From Betaproteobacteria bacterium (GTDB lineage: Bacteria > Pseudomonadota > Gammaproteobacteria > Burkholderiales > Casimicrobiaceae): a stretch of 64,000 nt of DNA. This document shows, one piece after another, positions 37,291 through 45,522 of this stretch. Position 1 is the stretch's first letter, and each line of letters starts with the position of its first letter. The stretch lies in contig JAAFJA010000004.1 in assembly GCA_013298765.1 (NCBI GenBank), positions 62,001-126,000 of the forward strand, read 5' to 3'. Below the pieces are notes generated by a model. The model had not been told where the DNA came from. It saw nothing but the letters and a program-made list of their open reading frames with translations, and did no database searches. The position numbers were made by a program, and so were the translations under genes.

Positions 37291-38583
37291 TCATTTCACC
37301 TTCTCCGCCACCTTCATCGCGCGCTTCAAGTCATCAATCAAGTCACTCGCGCTTTCTAAACCAATCGACAAACGAATCGTGCCTTCAGTAATGCCGGCGG
37401 ATTTCAACGCGTCCACACTCATCCGGGAATGCGTGGTGCTCGCTGGGTGAATAACGAGCGATTTCGCATCGCCCACATTCGCCAGATGCGAGAAGAGTCG
37501 CAAATGATCGATCAGCGCGCGCCCTTGCGCCCTCGTACCTTTAATGTCGAAAGAGAACACGGCGCTTGATCCCTTCGGGAAGTATTTCTTCGCGAGCGCG
37601 TGATCGCGATGGGTTTCCACGTCCGGATGGTGAACTGCGCTCACAAACGGATGCGACTGCAAGAACTCGATCACAGCACGCGCATTCGCAATGTGTCGAT
37701 CCATCCGCACGGGCAGCGTTTCGATGCCTTGAAGAATCTGCCAAGCGTTCATCGGTGCCAAGCAAGCGCCGAAGTCTCGCAAACCTTCTCGACGACAGCG
37801 CAACAAGAACGCAGCGGTCGAAGACTCTTCCGCGAACACCATGTCGTGAAAACCTTTGTACGGCGCAGTGAGCGTTGGAAATTTCTCTTTTGCTTTCTCA
37901 GCTAGCCAATCAAAGCGACCGCTATCGACGAGCACGCCGCCGATCACCGTGCCGTGACCCGAGAGAAATTTCGTTGCCGAATGAAACACGATGTCTGCGC
38001 CGTGTTCGAACGGTCGAATCAAATACGGCGTCGTGAGCGTCGAATCGAGCATCAGCGGCAATCCAGATTCATGCGCAATCGCGGCGACCGCTTCGATGTC
38101 GATCAACAGATTTCCAGGGTTGCCGAGCGTCTCGCCAAATAGAAGACGCGTGTTCGGGCGAATCGCTTTCTTCCATGCGTCCAAGTCGCCGGGATCGACG
38201 AAGGTGGTCTCGATTCCGAAGCGCGGCAAGGTGTAATCAAGCAGATTGTGTGAGCCGCCGTAGAGCGCGCGGCTCGCGACGATGTGCCCGCCCGCGCCCA
38301 TCAGCGTGCAAATCGCCACATGCAATGCCGCCTGACCGGACGCGACCGAAATCGCGCCGATGCCGCCTTCCAACGCCGCGACCCGTTCTTCGAGCACGGC
38401 ATTGGTCGGGTTCGAGAGCCGGGAGTACACATGTCCCGCTCGCTCCATATTGAAAAGCGCTGCGGCGTGATCGGCGTCTTCGAACACGAACGAGGTGGAT
38501 TGATAAATGGGCGTTGCCCGCGCACCCGTCGTGGGGTCGGGGCGCGCGCCGGCATGCAAGGAAAGCGTGTCGAAGTCGTACAT
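37291..38583 (-). CDS. metY: O-acetylhomoserine aminocarboxypropyltransferase (sulfhydrylase)
   Basis: About 430 residues starting with MYDFDTLSLHAGARPDP at the ATG at 38583. The family motif SRLSNPTNAVLEERVAALEGG, PLMLDSTLTTPYL and the PLP-binding Lys in HSATKFLSGHGTVIGGV mark a Cys/Met-metabolism PLP enzyme. Length and the N-terminus fit MetY/OAH sulfhydrylase rather than MetB, MetC or MetZ. It makes homocysteine from O-acetylhomoserine and sulfide. It is a single gene on the minus strand, followed by the repeat-filled spacer before the hydrolase gene. No methionine riboswitch or MetR/MetJ site was recognised upstream. Confidence 0.92.
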   Translation of the reverse strand: MYDFDTLSLHAGARPDPTTGARATPIYQSTSFVFEDADHAAALFNMERAGHVYSRLSNPTNAVLEERVAALEGGIGAISVASGQAALHVAICTLMGAGGHIVASRALYGGSHNLLDYTLPRFGIETTFVDPGDLDAWKKAIRPNTRLLFGETLGNPGNLLIDIEAVAAIAHESGLPLMLDSTLTTPYLIRPFEHGADIVFHSATKFLSGHGTVIGGVLVDSGRFDWLAEKAKEKFPTLTAPYKGFHDMVFAEESSTAAFLLRCRREGLRDFGACLAPMNAWQILQGIETLPVRMDRHIANARAVIEFLQSHPFVSAVHHPDVETHRDHALAKKYFPKGSSAVFSFDIKGTRAQGRALIDHLRLFSHLANVGDAKSLVIHPASTTHSRMSVDALKSAGITEGTIRLSIGLESASDLIDDLKRAMKVAEKVK

Positions 38584-39011
38584 GGATGCGTTCGCGCGAC
38601 TGCGCAACGTGAGCGAAATGAAACAGCTTCGGATTATCGACGCGACGCAGGGCGGAGCCGAGGCGACTGGTCGCGATGACTAGGGTTTACCCAAGGCCAC
38701 AATAGCGGCGTGCTCTATGGATCAGAACGTTGTCGCCCGCAACCAGAGGCTCAGTTCGGAGGCTGAATGGTCCAGCCAACCTCGATCAATGAACCTCGCC
38801 TTCACGACCAAAAATGCCGGTCTATTTGCTAGAAAAGTGTTGTATTTTTACAAAAACTCTACGAAGCTATTTCACTAGAACGACAATTTTATTGGGGCTT
38901 GGAGATTTTTATCCGGCGACGCGAAAAACCACTTTGAACCCGCCTAGCTCCATTTCAATAGACGTTGAAAGCATATTGCCGTAATCGAAAATCGCTCACT
39001 TTGCCTAGTTT
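38584..39011. other. Spacer with a copy of the 3'-end repeat (copy G)
   Basis: About 430 bases without a gene between metY and the HD-GYP gene, both on the minus strand. The repeat is at 38864-38898: AAGCTAT on plus, then 28 nt ending TTGGGGC. This is exactly the register of copy A at 11126-11160. It is about 115 nt beyond the HD-GYP stop codon, on the 3' side of that gene. No other structure was seen. Confidence 0.55.
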
Positions 39012-41057
39012 TTAAGCAGCACTTTCTGGGTCATTTCGGGGCTTGATCGGCTCCACTTCGATGGCGAGTTTTTGCGCAATTTCGCGCTCCGGATCTTCGC
39101 GAGCTTCGAGCGCTTTTGCGCGTACTTCGTCATCGATCCGATACATCGCATCGAGCATATCTTGCATCTCACGACGTGCCTGGACGAGCGTAGAGACAGC
39201 GCTCGGCGCAGCAAGATAGTTCTCCATCTTTCTGCCGTACTTATGTTTCACACGATCAATCATCGTCACGAACGCATCAACGATACGCGGCTCGAAATGC
39301 GTTCCAGAGCAACGCTGGATTTCGGCGACCGCCTCGGCGTGCTTCCATGCATGTTTATAGGCGCGAACATGGGTGAGCGCATCGTACACATCGGCGACTG
39401 CGGCAATGCGCGCGGCGAGCGGAATTTCTTCGCCTTTCTGCGCCGCAGGATAGCCAGTTCCATCCCAGCGCTCATGATGACCCAGCGCAATTGTTTCGGC
39501 CATGCGGAAAGCAGGATTCGGGCAGAGTGACAGCAGCTGCGCGCCAATTTCCGTATGGCGTTTGATGATTTCAAACTCCGCGCTGGTGAGCTTTCCAGGC
39601 TTCAGCAGAAGCCCATCTGGGATGCCCAATTTACCGATGTCATGCAAGCGCGCCGCAAGTTCAATTTCCTCACAAAAGCGATGTCCGTAGCCCAACTCTT
39701 CGGCGAGCAAATAGGCGAGGCGCCCTACGCGATACGCATGCTTTCCCCAAGTATCTTCGCGAAGTTCAGCGGTGACCGCTAGCCGCTCGAAGGCATCGCG
39801 ATACATCGGCTCCGGCACTTCAACTTCTTGCCTCGGAAGCTGCCCATCGCGCTGAATCGCAGCGATGAGATCTTGCACATCATCCTTGCCCGGCATCGGT
39901 GTTTGCACCTTCACCTTAAGCGCATCTAGCGAGCGCTTCACGCTATCGACCTGCGACTTCGCGAGGAACTCAACGAGTTTTCCGAGATAGATCAATACAC
40001 CTGTGTGATCGTGAGCCTTCTCGTAGGCGCGCACTAGCAACGTTAGGTTGTCCCTATAGAGGGTAGGGAGCGCCTTAGATGTTTCAAGCAACTTGAGTAG
40101 CGTCGCGACCGCAATGGTCAGGTCTCCGTCAAAGATTTCGTAAGCAGCCTCGGCAAGCTCTTGATTAAGCTCGGTGCGTGGCGTTTTAAAGGCTTTGGCT
40201 AGGCGCTGCACCATGCTCAATCGGAGTTTGGCGGAATCGCCATCTTTCAAACCGAGAGCACACTTAAGCCAGTTTGTTTCGCAGACGAGGCGGATGAAAA
40301 TCTCGTTGCCGCTTTTCGGTACCCCTAGTGACTCCACCGACGACTTAGCGGTCGCTGCACCCAGCTCATATTGCTGCAAGGCGATACACGCATTCACCAT
40401 GTTCGCGCGCGCTGCGCCTACTTGCACGCGGAACCGAATGTCTTGGCCGTAGACACTATCAACCCGCAGAGCCACCTCAATACACTCACGGTACATCCCC
40501 ATCATGCACAGCGCACCTGCGAGGTTGGTGTAGGCGCTCACGATGCCATTGTCGTCAGAGAGTTTCTTCGCGATTTCAAGGGCGCGTAGAGCACACTCAG
40601 TCCCCTTCGCAGGAAATCCAGAATCAATACTCAGCGCGGCGTACACGCTGTAAGCGCGGCGAAGCTCTGGCTGCAAATTTTGTTCCGCTGCGAGATCTAG
40701 TGCTCTTTCTACCAACGACAACCCCTCGTGACTTCGTCCGCGGGGCGTTAATGCGAACGCCACGTCGAGCAATATCTTCACCGCAACACCGGCTGGCTTT
40801 GAAACTCTAGAAAACGCAATGATGCGAGCAGCCTTCAAGGCGAGCTGAAAGTGCTCATGGTTACTAGATCTAAGCAGTGACTCAAGTTTGCCGTTAAGTT
40901 CAATGACTAGATCGTCAAGCCCATGACCATCAAGGTCCATCACTGAGCTGTCGATCATGTTTACGAGTGTTTCAGTATCCACTTGATTTCTTTCGATGAC
41001 GACGTCATATTTCGGGTCGTGGAACTCCACTTTAAACGAAACCTTCAAACAAATCAC
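39012..41057 (-). CDS. TPR-HD-GYP protein, putative c-di-GMP phosphodiesterase
   Basis: A 681-residue cytoplasmic protein with no membrane segment. Roughly residues 90-400 are helical repeats of TPR type, for example CALRALEIAKKLSDDNGIV followed by SAYTNLAGALCMMGMYRECI. The C-terminal HD-GYP domain (about 440-610) is complete: HAYRVG, HDIGKLG, RHTEIG, HHERWDGTGYP and ADVYDAL. This is the metal-binding and GYP set needed to hydrolyse c-di-GMP. The start is a GTG at 41057, only 16 nt from the start codon of the divergent 42-residue peptide gene. TPR domains bind peptides or proteins; RRNPP regulators of Firmicutes use them to read pheromones. A link between this TPR and the adjacent peptide is inference from position alone. 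Confidence 0.88.
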   Translation of the reverse strand: MICLKVSFKVEFHDPKYDVVIERNQVDTETLVNMIDSSVMDLDGHGLDDLVIELNGKLESLLRSSNHEHFQLALKAARIIAFSRVSKPAGVAVKILLDVAFALTPRGRSHEGLSLVERALDLAAEQNLQPELRRAYSVYAALSIDSGFPAKGTECALRALEIAKKLSDDNGIVSAYTNLAGALCMMGMYRECIEVALRVDSVYGQDIRFRVQVGAARANMVNACIALQQYELGAATAKSSVESLGVPKSGNEIFIRLVCETNWLKCALGLKDGDSAKLRLSMVQRLAKAFKTPRTELNQELAEAAYEIFDGDLTIAVATLLKLLETSKALPTLYRDNLTLLVRAYEKAHDHTGVLIYLGKLVEFLAKSQVDSVKRSLDALKVKVQTPMPGKDDVQDLIAAIQRDGQLPRQEVEVPEPMYRDAFERLAVTAELREDTWGKHAYRVGRLAYLLAEELGYGHRFCEEIELAARLHDIGKLGIPDGLLLKPGKLTSAEFEIIKRHTEIGAQLLSLCPNPAFRMAETIALGHHERWDGTGYPAAQKGEEIPLAARIAAVADVYDALTHVRAYKHAWKHAEAVAEIQRCSGTHFEPRIVDAFVTMIDRVKHKYGRKMENYLAAPSAVSTLVQARREMQDMLDAMYRIDDEVRAKALEAREDPEREIAQKLAIEVEPIKPRNDPESAA

Positions 41058-41073
41058 CTACCGGATCACGATC

Positions 41074-41202
41074 ATGAACTCAAACGCTCTTTCCAATTCG
41101 ATCGCCAATGACTTCATCCTCGAGGACGACCTACTGCGCGACTTGGCGGATATCGAAATCGTTCTTGTTGGCGGCGGTGAAATCGCTGTTGTCGGTAGTT
41201 AA
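41074..41202 (+). CDS. Double-glycine leader peptide, likely substrate of the adjacent C39 exporter
   Basis: A 42-residue peptide from ATG 41074. Leader residues match the double-glycine consensus when cut after Gly35: Gly34-Gly35 at -2/-1, Val at -4, Ile at -7, Glu at -8, Leu at -12 and Leu at -15. Cutting after Gly34 fits clearly worse. The product would be only EIAVVGS. It ends in a 4-nt tail-to-tail overlap with the C39-peptidase transporter gene on the other strand and starts 16 nt from the divergent TPR-HD-GYP gene. No strong ribosome binding site is visible (GGATC upstream is weak). A longer form from ATG 40996 would run antisense into the HD-GYP gene. The peptide was recognised by its leader pattern and position, not by similarity to a known family. 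Confidence 0.65.
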   Translation: MNSNALSNSIANDFILEDDLLRDLADIEIVLVGGGEIAVVGS

Positions 41203-43277
41203 CCCAACCCCACCCGCTTAGTCGCCATCGCGAGCGTTGAATCACGGTGGGCGATGATGAGCGTGGTGATGCCTAGGTCTTTGACGACTTGATTCACCGT
41301 CGCCTCGCGCGCGTTGTCGAGCGCGCTGGTGGCCTCATCTAGCATCAGGAACTTGGGCTGGCGATAGAGTGCTCGTGCGAGCAGCAGGCGTTGCCGCTGC
41401 CCGCCAGAGAGCACGCTTCCGGCGTTCACCACGAGGGTGTCGATTCGCATTGGCATACGCTCGATGTCGTCGAGCAGTGCCGCCGCTTTGAGCGCGTCGC
41501 GAATGCGCTCCTGATCCATCTCTGGTTCGAACAAGCTTACGTTTTCTGCGACCGAACCGAAGAACACGTAATCTTCCTGCATGACCGCGCCGATTTGTCC
41601 GCGCAGGCTCACTGGATCAATTTCGCGAATATCGACGCCATCAATCAACACGCGCCCCTCCGTGGCGGGCAGTAGTCCGAGCACGACTTTCGCAAGCGTG
41701 GTTTTGCCGACGCCTGACGGACCTGACAGCGCAACCGTTTCACCCGGCTCAATCGTGAAGCTCACATTGCGGAAAATAAATGCGTCTTGTGGGCCATATC
41801 GATAACCAAGGTTTTCGATCACCCAGCGCGCCCTCGACAGATCAGGTGCAGGCGCATGCCCCGCATCTTCACGATCTGCGAGCGCTACGTCGGCGACACG
41901 CTCTGCATGCAAGTTCAGCAGTGCAAATTCGCTGATCTTGTCGATTAAGTTCGCAAGGCGAGTCACGAACACCAGCTTGTAGGCGATGAACGCGAGCAAC
42001 ATGCCGACACTAAAGGCGCCGCTCATCACTTCATTCGCGCCTAGCCACATCACAATGACCGATTCGACACCAAACAATACGAAATTCGATGTTTTGTAAA
42101 TCAGCGTGAGCGTTTGCGAACGAATCGTTGCATTCAACGTATCAACAACCGAGTTTTGCCAACGCGCCAAACGATCAGGCTCGCCCTGATACATCTTGAT
42201 CGCCTGCATGCCGCGCAAACTCTCGATGAAATGTGATTGCTGAAGTGCGGCGAACACCAGTTGTTCATTGAGCGCTTCGCGTAACGGCCGATAGAGCACC
42301 CAGCGGAGGATCGCGTAAATCGCAGCGAACACTAAAACAACCAGCGTGAGCTTCGGCGAGTAAATCAGCATCACGGCGAGCATTGAAAGCGCGAGCACGC
42401 CATCAATCATCACCTCAACCGAGCTTGCGGTCAGCGTGCGCTGGATCGCATCCATTGACGAGAAGCGTGAGAGCAGATCGCCCACGTGACGCTTCTCAAA
42501 AAACGCAAGCGGTAATCGCAGCAAATGTGAAAACAATTGCGTGAGCACTTGCAGCGACAATGTCGTCGTCAAATGCACGAGCAGCCACCCTCTCAACGCC
42601 ATGATGCAGCCTTGAATGAGGACGATCAAAACGAAGCCAATCGCAAGCACCGCCATCAAGCTGCGATCCGCGGAAACGAGAACCTCATCGACTGTTAGCT
42701 GCGTGAGCCAAGGCATTGCAATGGCGAAGACCTCAAAAACGATCGCGGCGATAAAGAGTCGCCAGAGCGCTAATTTGAGCCCTTTAGCGCCGCTCAGAAA
42801 AGACCACACTGACAGCGATTCGGTAACGCGCTTCTTCTTGAAGCTAGAGGTGGGCGTGAGCTCGAGCAGCACACCGGTGAAGTGCTTAGAAAACTCAATC
42901 AAACTCAACGTGCGCGCGCCGCGCCCTGGGTCATGCAACGTCACTGCGTCGGCGCTTACTTCGGTCAATACAACGAAGTGATTGAAATCGTAATGCACGA
43001 TGGCTGGCAAACGAACCTTACTGAGCGCTGCGAGCTCTACGCGCAGCGGTCGCGCCGCAAGCGCCAAACTATCGGCAATTTCAATGATTGATTTAAGTGT
43101 GGTGCCTTTTTGCGTGATCGCGTGATCACGACGCAATGATTGCAAATCAATTTCGAAACCGTGGTGACCAGCGATCATGGCGAGGCAGGCAAGACCGCAC
43201 TCAGCCGCTTCGGTCTGCATTACAAGCGGCGTTTTGCGACGCCAAAATTGCAACGTGCGAAAGAGAGTTGCGCTCAT
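41199..43277 (-). CDS. Peptidase-containing ABC transporter (C39 peptidase, membrane and ATPase domains)
   Basis: A 692-residue PCAT-type exporter, same architecture as CvaB/LagD. Residues 1-150 form the C39 peptidase with oxyanion Gln21, catalytic Cys27 (EAAECGLACLAMI), His100 (HYDFNHFVVL) and Asp116 (LHDPGRG), all present. Six membrane helices follow (about 165-440). The ATPase has Walker A GPSGVGKTTLAK (about 517), signature LSGGQRQRLLLARAL and Walker B FLMLDEATSALD (about 644). It should cut double-glycine leaders and export the product across the inner membrane. Its start overlaps the HlyD gene by 4 nt (coupled). Its end overlaps the peptide gene by 4 nt on the opposite strand. No modification enzyme (LanM, radical SAM, YcaO) is adjacent, so the peptide is probably unmodified. 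Confidence 0.95.
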   Translation of the reverse strand: MSATLFRTLQFWRRKTPLVMQTEAAECGLACLAMIAGHHGFEIDLQSLRRDHAITQKGTTLKSIIEIADSLALAARPLRVELAALSKVRLPAIVHYDFNHFVVLTEVSADAVTLHDPGRGARTLSLIEFSKHFTGVLLELTPTSSFKKKRVTESLSVWSFLSGAKGLKLALWRLFIAAIVFEVFAIAMPWLTQLTVDEVLVSADRSLMAVLAIGFVLIVLIQGCIMALRGWLLVHLTTTLSLQVLTQLFSHLLRLPLAFFEKRHVGDLLSRFSSMDAIQRTLTASSVEVMIDGVLALSMLAVMLIYSPKLTLVVLVFAAIYAILRWVLYRPLREALNEQLVFAALQQSHFIESLRGMQAIKMYQGEPDRLARWQNSVVDTLNATIRSQTLTLIYKTSNFVLFGVESVIVMWLGANEVMSGAFSVGMLLAFIAYKLVFVTRLANLIDKISEFALLNLHAERVADVALADREDAGHAPAPDLSRARWVIENLGYRYGPQDAFIFRNVSFTIEPGETVALSGPSGVGKTTLAKVVLGLLPATEGRVLIDGVDIREIDPVSLRGQIGAVMQEDYVFFGSVAENVSLFEPEMDQERIRDALKAAALLDDIERMPMRIDTLVVNAGSVLSGGQRQRLLLARALYRQPKFLMLDEATSALDNAREATVNQVVKDLGITTLIIAHRDSTLAMATKRVGLG

Positions 43278-44566
43278 AGCGAGCCCCGCAATCGCAGAAT
43301 CGGTTCGATGATCCAGCGATATAGCGGTCGGCGATCTAGCTCGATGTCGGCTTGTGCAGTCAGGCCATTTCGCAGTGGATAACTTTGTCCGTAGGCAACG
43401 ACAGTCTGAGTCACGAGCGTCGCGCGCACACGAAATGCGGGTTCGCGCACTTGGGCTGGAACGCCCGCCTCGCCGGGGATCAACACGACACGACCAATCT
43501 CCACAATCCTTGCCTCAACATGCCCGTAGCGCTCGAAGGGAAAAGCATCAATGGCGAGCCGCACGATTTGCCCCGACTTCAAAAACCCAGCGGAGCGCGT
43601 GGGTACAAAGAGATCGCTTTGTAGCGCACCATCGCCGCTTTGCATCCTCAGAAGAGGCGCGCCCTGCACTAAGGTTTGCCCAGGCGACGCGATGATGCGC
43701 TCTACGACAGCATCGGTGGCAGCGGTGATGTCGTAGGCGCGTCGCGATACGTCTTCACGGGAGCTTTGAGTGAGCGCTGCGGCATCCCGATCAAGTGCGG
43801 CGAGCTTACTGCGAGTGGCGCTTTGAAGAAGCGGCAACTCGCTTCTCGCCTGCGAAAGATCTCTCGCGAGCGCAGCGTCACTGCGCTTTAGCGTTTCAAC
43901 TTTGACGACTTGCTCAGCGCGCTCGTCCTGCTTGGTTTGCAATTGCAGTTCAGACACAAACTTTTCTTTGGCGAGCTGTCGGAAACGGTCTACTTGCAAT
44001 TGCAGCTGCCGCACGCGTTCTTCTTGCGCGGCAATCTCGCGCGCGAGCGCTGCGCGCTCCATCTCAATGGCTTGTACGCGTTGTGTGAGCTGGCTTGACT
44101 GTGCCGCAAGCTGTGCTTCGAGCTCGCGCTTCTCCCGCGAAATGGCAGCGCGACGCGCCTCAGCATCACTTGCCGCGCCTGAAAACGTGGCCACCCCGGC
44201 AACGGTACGCTCAGTCGACACTGTGGCAATCACTTGCCCGCGCGCAATTCGCTCCCCCTCTTTCACCGCAATTGAGGTGAGCGTTCCTGCGTCAGTTGCC
44301 GCGACGGTTGTCGGGTCAACGGCGAAGCTGAGCACGGCGAACGCACGCGCCTTTCGGGTGTATTCCGCTTCGACTAAAAACCAAACAAAAACAAGCGCTA
44401 AGACGGCGAGCGCCCAAAGCAAGTAGCGCGCGACACGCGGCGTGAGCACGACCAGCTCGCCCCACGCGCGCTCTCTTTGATGCGCCAAGGCCTCTTCGCG
44501 GTACAACGGGGTCTTCGGTGGCGACGATTCGCTCATCGGCGTCGGCAAATCTCGGAATTGATGCAA
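43274..44566 (-). CDS. HlyD-family membrane fusion protein of the peptide exporter
   Basis: A 430-residue adaptor. One membrane helix (about residues 47-68) precedes a periplasmic part with a biotinyl-lipoyl-like half (GTLTSIAVKEGERIARGQVIA). A long coiled coil follows (about 130-260, rich in Glu, Gln, Arg and Ala). Then come the second lipoyl half (VVERIIASPGQTLVQGAPLLRM) and a beta-barrel segment. HlyD/CvaA-type proteins bridge the inner-membrane ABC exporter to an outer-membrane TolC-like channel; no tolC homologue is in the window. The gene is first in the minus-strand exporter operon, and the C39 transporter starts inside its end. Met11 could also be the start. Confidence 0.92.
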   Translation of the reverse strand: MHQFRDLPTPMSESSPPKTPLYREEALAHQRERAWGELVVLTPRVARYLLWALAVLALVFVWFLVEAEYTRKARAFAVLSFAVDPTTVAATDAGTLTSIAVKEGERIARGQVIATVSTERTVAGVATFSGAASDAEARRAAISREKRELEAQLAAQSSQLTQRVQAIEMERAALAREIAAQEERVRQLQLQVDRFRQLAKEKFVSELQLQTKQDERAEQVVKVETLKRSDAALARDLSQARSELPLLQSATRSKLAALDRDAAALTQSSREDVSRRAYDITAATDAVVERIIASPGQTLVQGAPLLRMQSGDGALQSDLFVPTRSAGFLKSGQIVRLAIDAFPFERYGHVEARIVEIGRVVLIPGEAGVPAQVREPAFRVRATLVTQTVVAYGQSYPLRNGLTAQADIELDRRPLYRWIIEPILRLRGSL

Positions 44567-44716
44567 CGTGAATTCTGCACGTAAACGCGCGCGCTATGCT
44601 TCCCAATTCACATGTAAACGATGATTCGCTTAGAGCGTCGCACAGAATGCCACAGCTGGAGCCGCCGCTGACGAAGCATGTATTTCAACTCATTTACGTT
44701 CAAGGAAACCGCTCGC

Positions 44717-45454
44717 ATGAATCGATTAAAGGGAAAGACTGCGTTGGTCACTGCGGCCGGGCAAGGCATCGGTCGCGCCAGTGCGATTGCGATGGCCGCA
44801 GAGGGCGCGAAGGTGATTGCTACCGATATCAACGCGAAACAACTCGAATCGCTTGCTGCAACCCCAAACATCCAAACGATGCGCTTGGATGTATTGAACG
44901 ATGCAGAAATCAGGAGTGTGACCGCTGCTCTCCCGAATATCAATGTGCTCTTTAACTGTGCGGGGTTCGTGCATCAGGGCACGATTATGGAAACGTCAGA
45001 CGACGATTGGGATTTTTCGTTCAAGCTGAATGTGCGCTCAATGTTCAAGATGATTCAAGCGGTGTTGCCGGGCATGGTGGCCAATGGCGGCGGCTCCATC
45101 ATCAACATGTCATCAGTAGTTTCGAGCGTGAAAGGCCTGCCCAATCGCTTCGTTTACGGCGCAACCAAGGCGGCGGTGATTGGTATTACCAAGAGCATTG
45201 CAGCCGACTACGTTAAGGGCGGCATTCGTTGCAACGCAATTTGTCCGGGTACCGTGGAAACGCCGTCACTGCTCGACCGTATGGCCGCGCTTGGCGACGT
45301 CACTGAGGCTCGCAAAATGTTCATCGCGCGGCAGCCGATGGGGCGGCTCGCCACGCCTGAAGAAATCGCGCCGCTGGTTGTTTTTCTTGCCAGCGATGAG
45401 GCTGCGTTTGCCACCGGTAATGCCTATTCGATTGACGGTGGCATTACGATCTAG
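44717..45454 (+). CDS. SDR-family oxidoreductase, likely sugar-acid or hydroxyacid dehydrogenase
   Basis: A 245-residue classical SDR from ATG 44717 (AAGGAAA ribosome binding site upstream). It shows TAAGQGIG (12-19), NCAG (80-83), catalytic Ser132 or Ser133, Tyr147 and Lys151 (YGATK). The sequence resembles the group including 2-keto-3-deoxy-L-fuconate dehydrogenase and the short 3-hydroxybutyrate dehydrogenase type 2. The gene directly downstream encodes an FAH-family hydrolase, the partner expected in L-fucose-type (diketo-deoxy-sugar acid) catabolism, which favours the first role. The substrate remains inference. It is divergent from the exporter operon. Confidence 0.88.
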   Translation: MNRLKGKTALVTAAGQGIGRASAIAMAAEGAKVIATDINAKQLESLAATPNIQTMRLDVLNDAEIRSVTAALPNINVLFNCAGFVHQGTIMETSDDDWDFSFKLNVRSMFKMIQAVLPGMVANGGGSIINMSSVVSSVKGLPNRFVYGATKAAVIGITKSIAADYVKGGIRCNAICPGTVETPSLLDRMAALGDVTEARKMFIARQPMGRLATPEEIAPLVVFLASDEAAFATGNAYSIDGGITI

Positions 45455-45522
45455 CGGGACACGTGCGCCCGCTTCCGCGCTAATTTTTTCTATCGCGACT
45501 AGTCTCCAAAAAAAGGAACCTC

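Noticed and set aside
40996-41073. N-terminal extension of the 42-residue peptide (68 residues from ATG 40996)
   Set aside because: The extension is antisense to the start of the TPR-HD-GYP gene and adds nothing leader-like; the shorter form has the complete double-glycine pattern. It is kept as an alternative start only.
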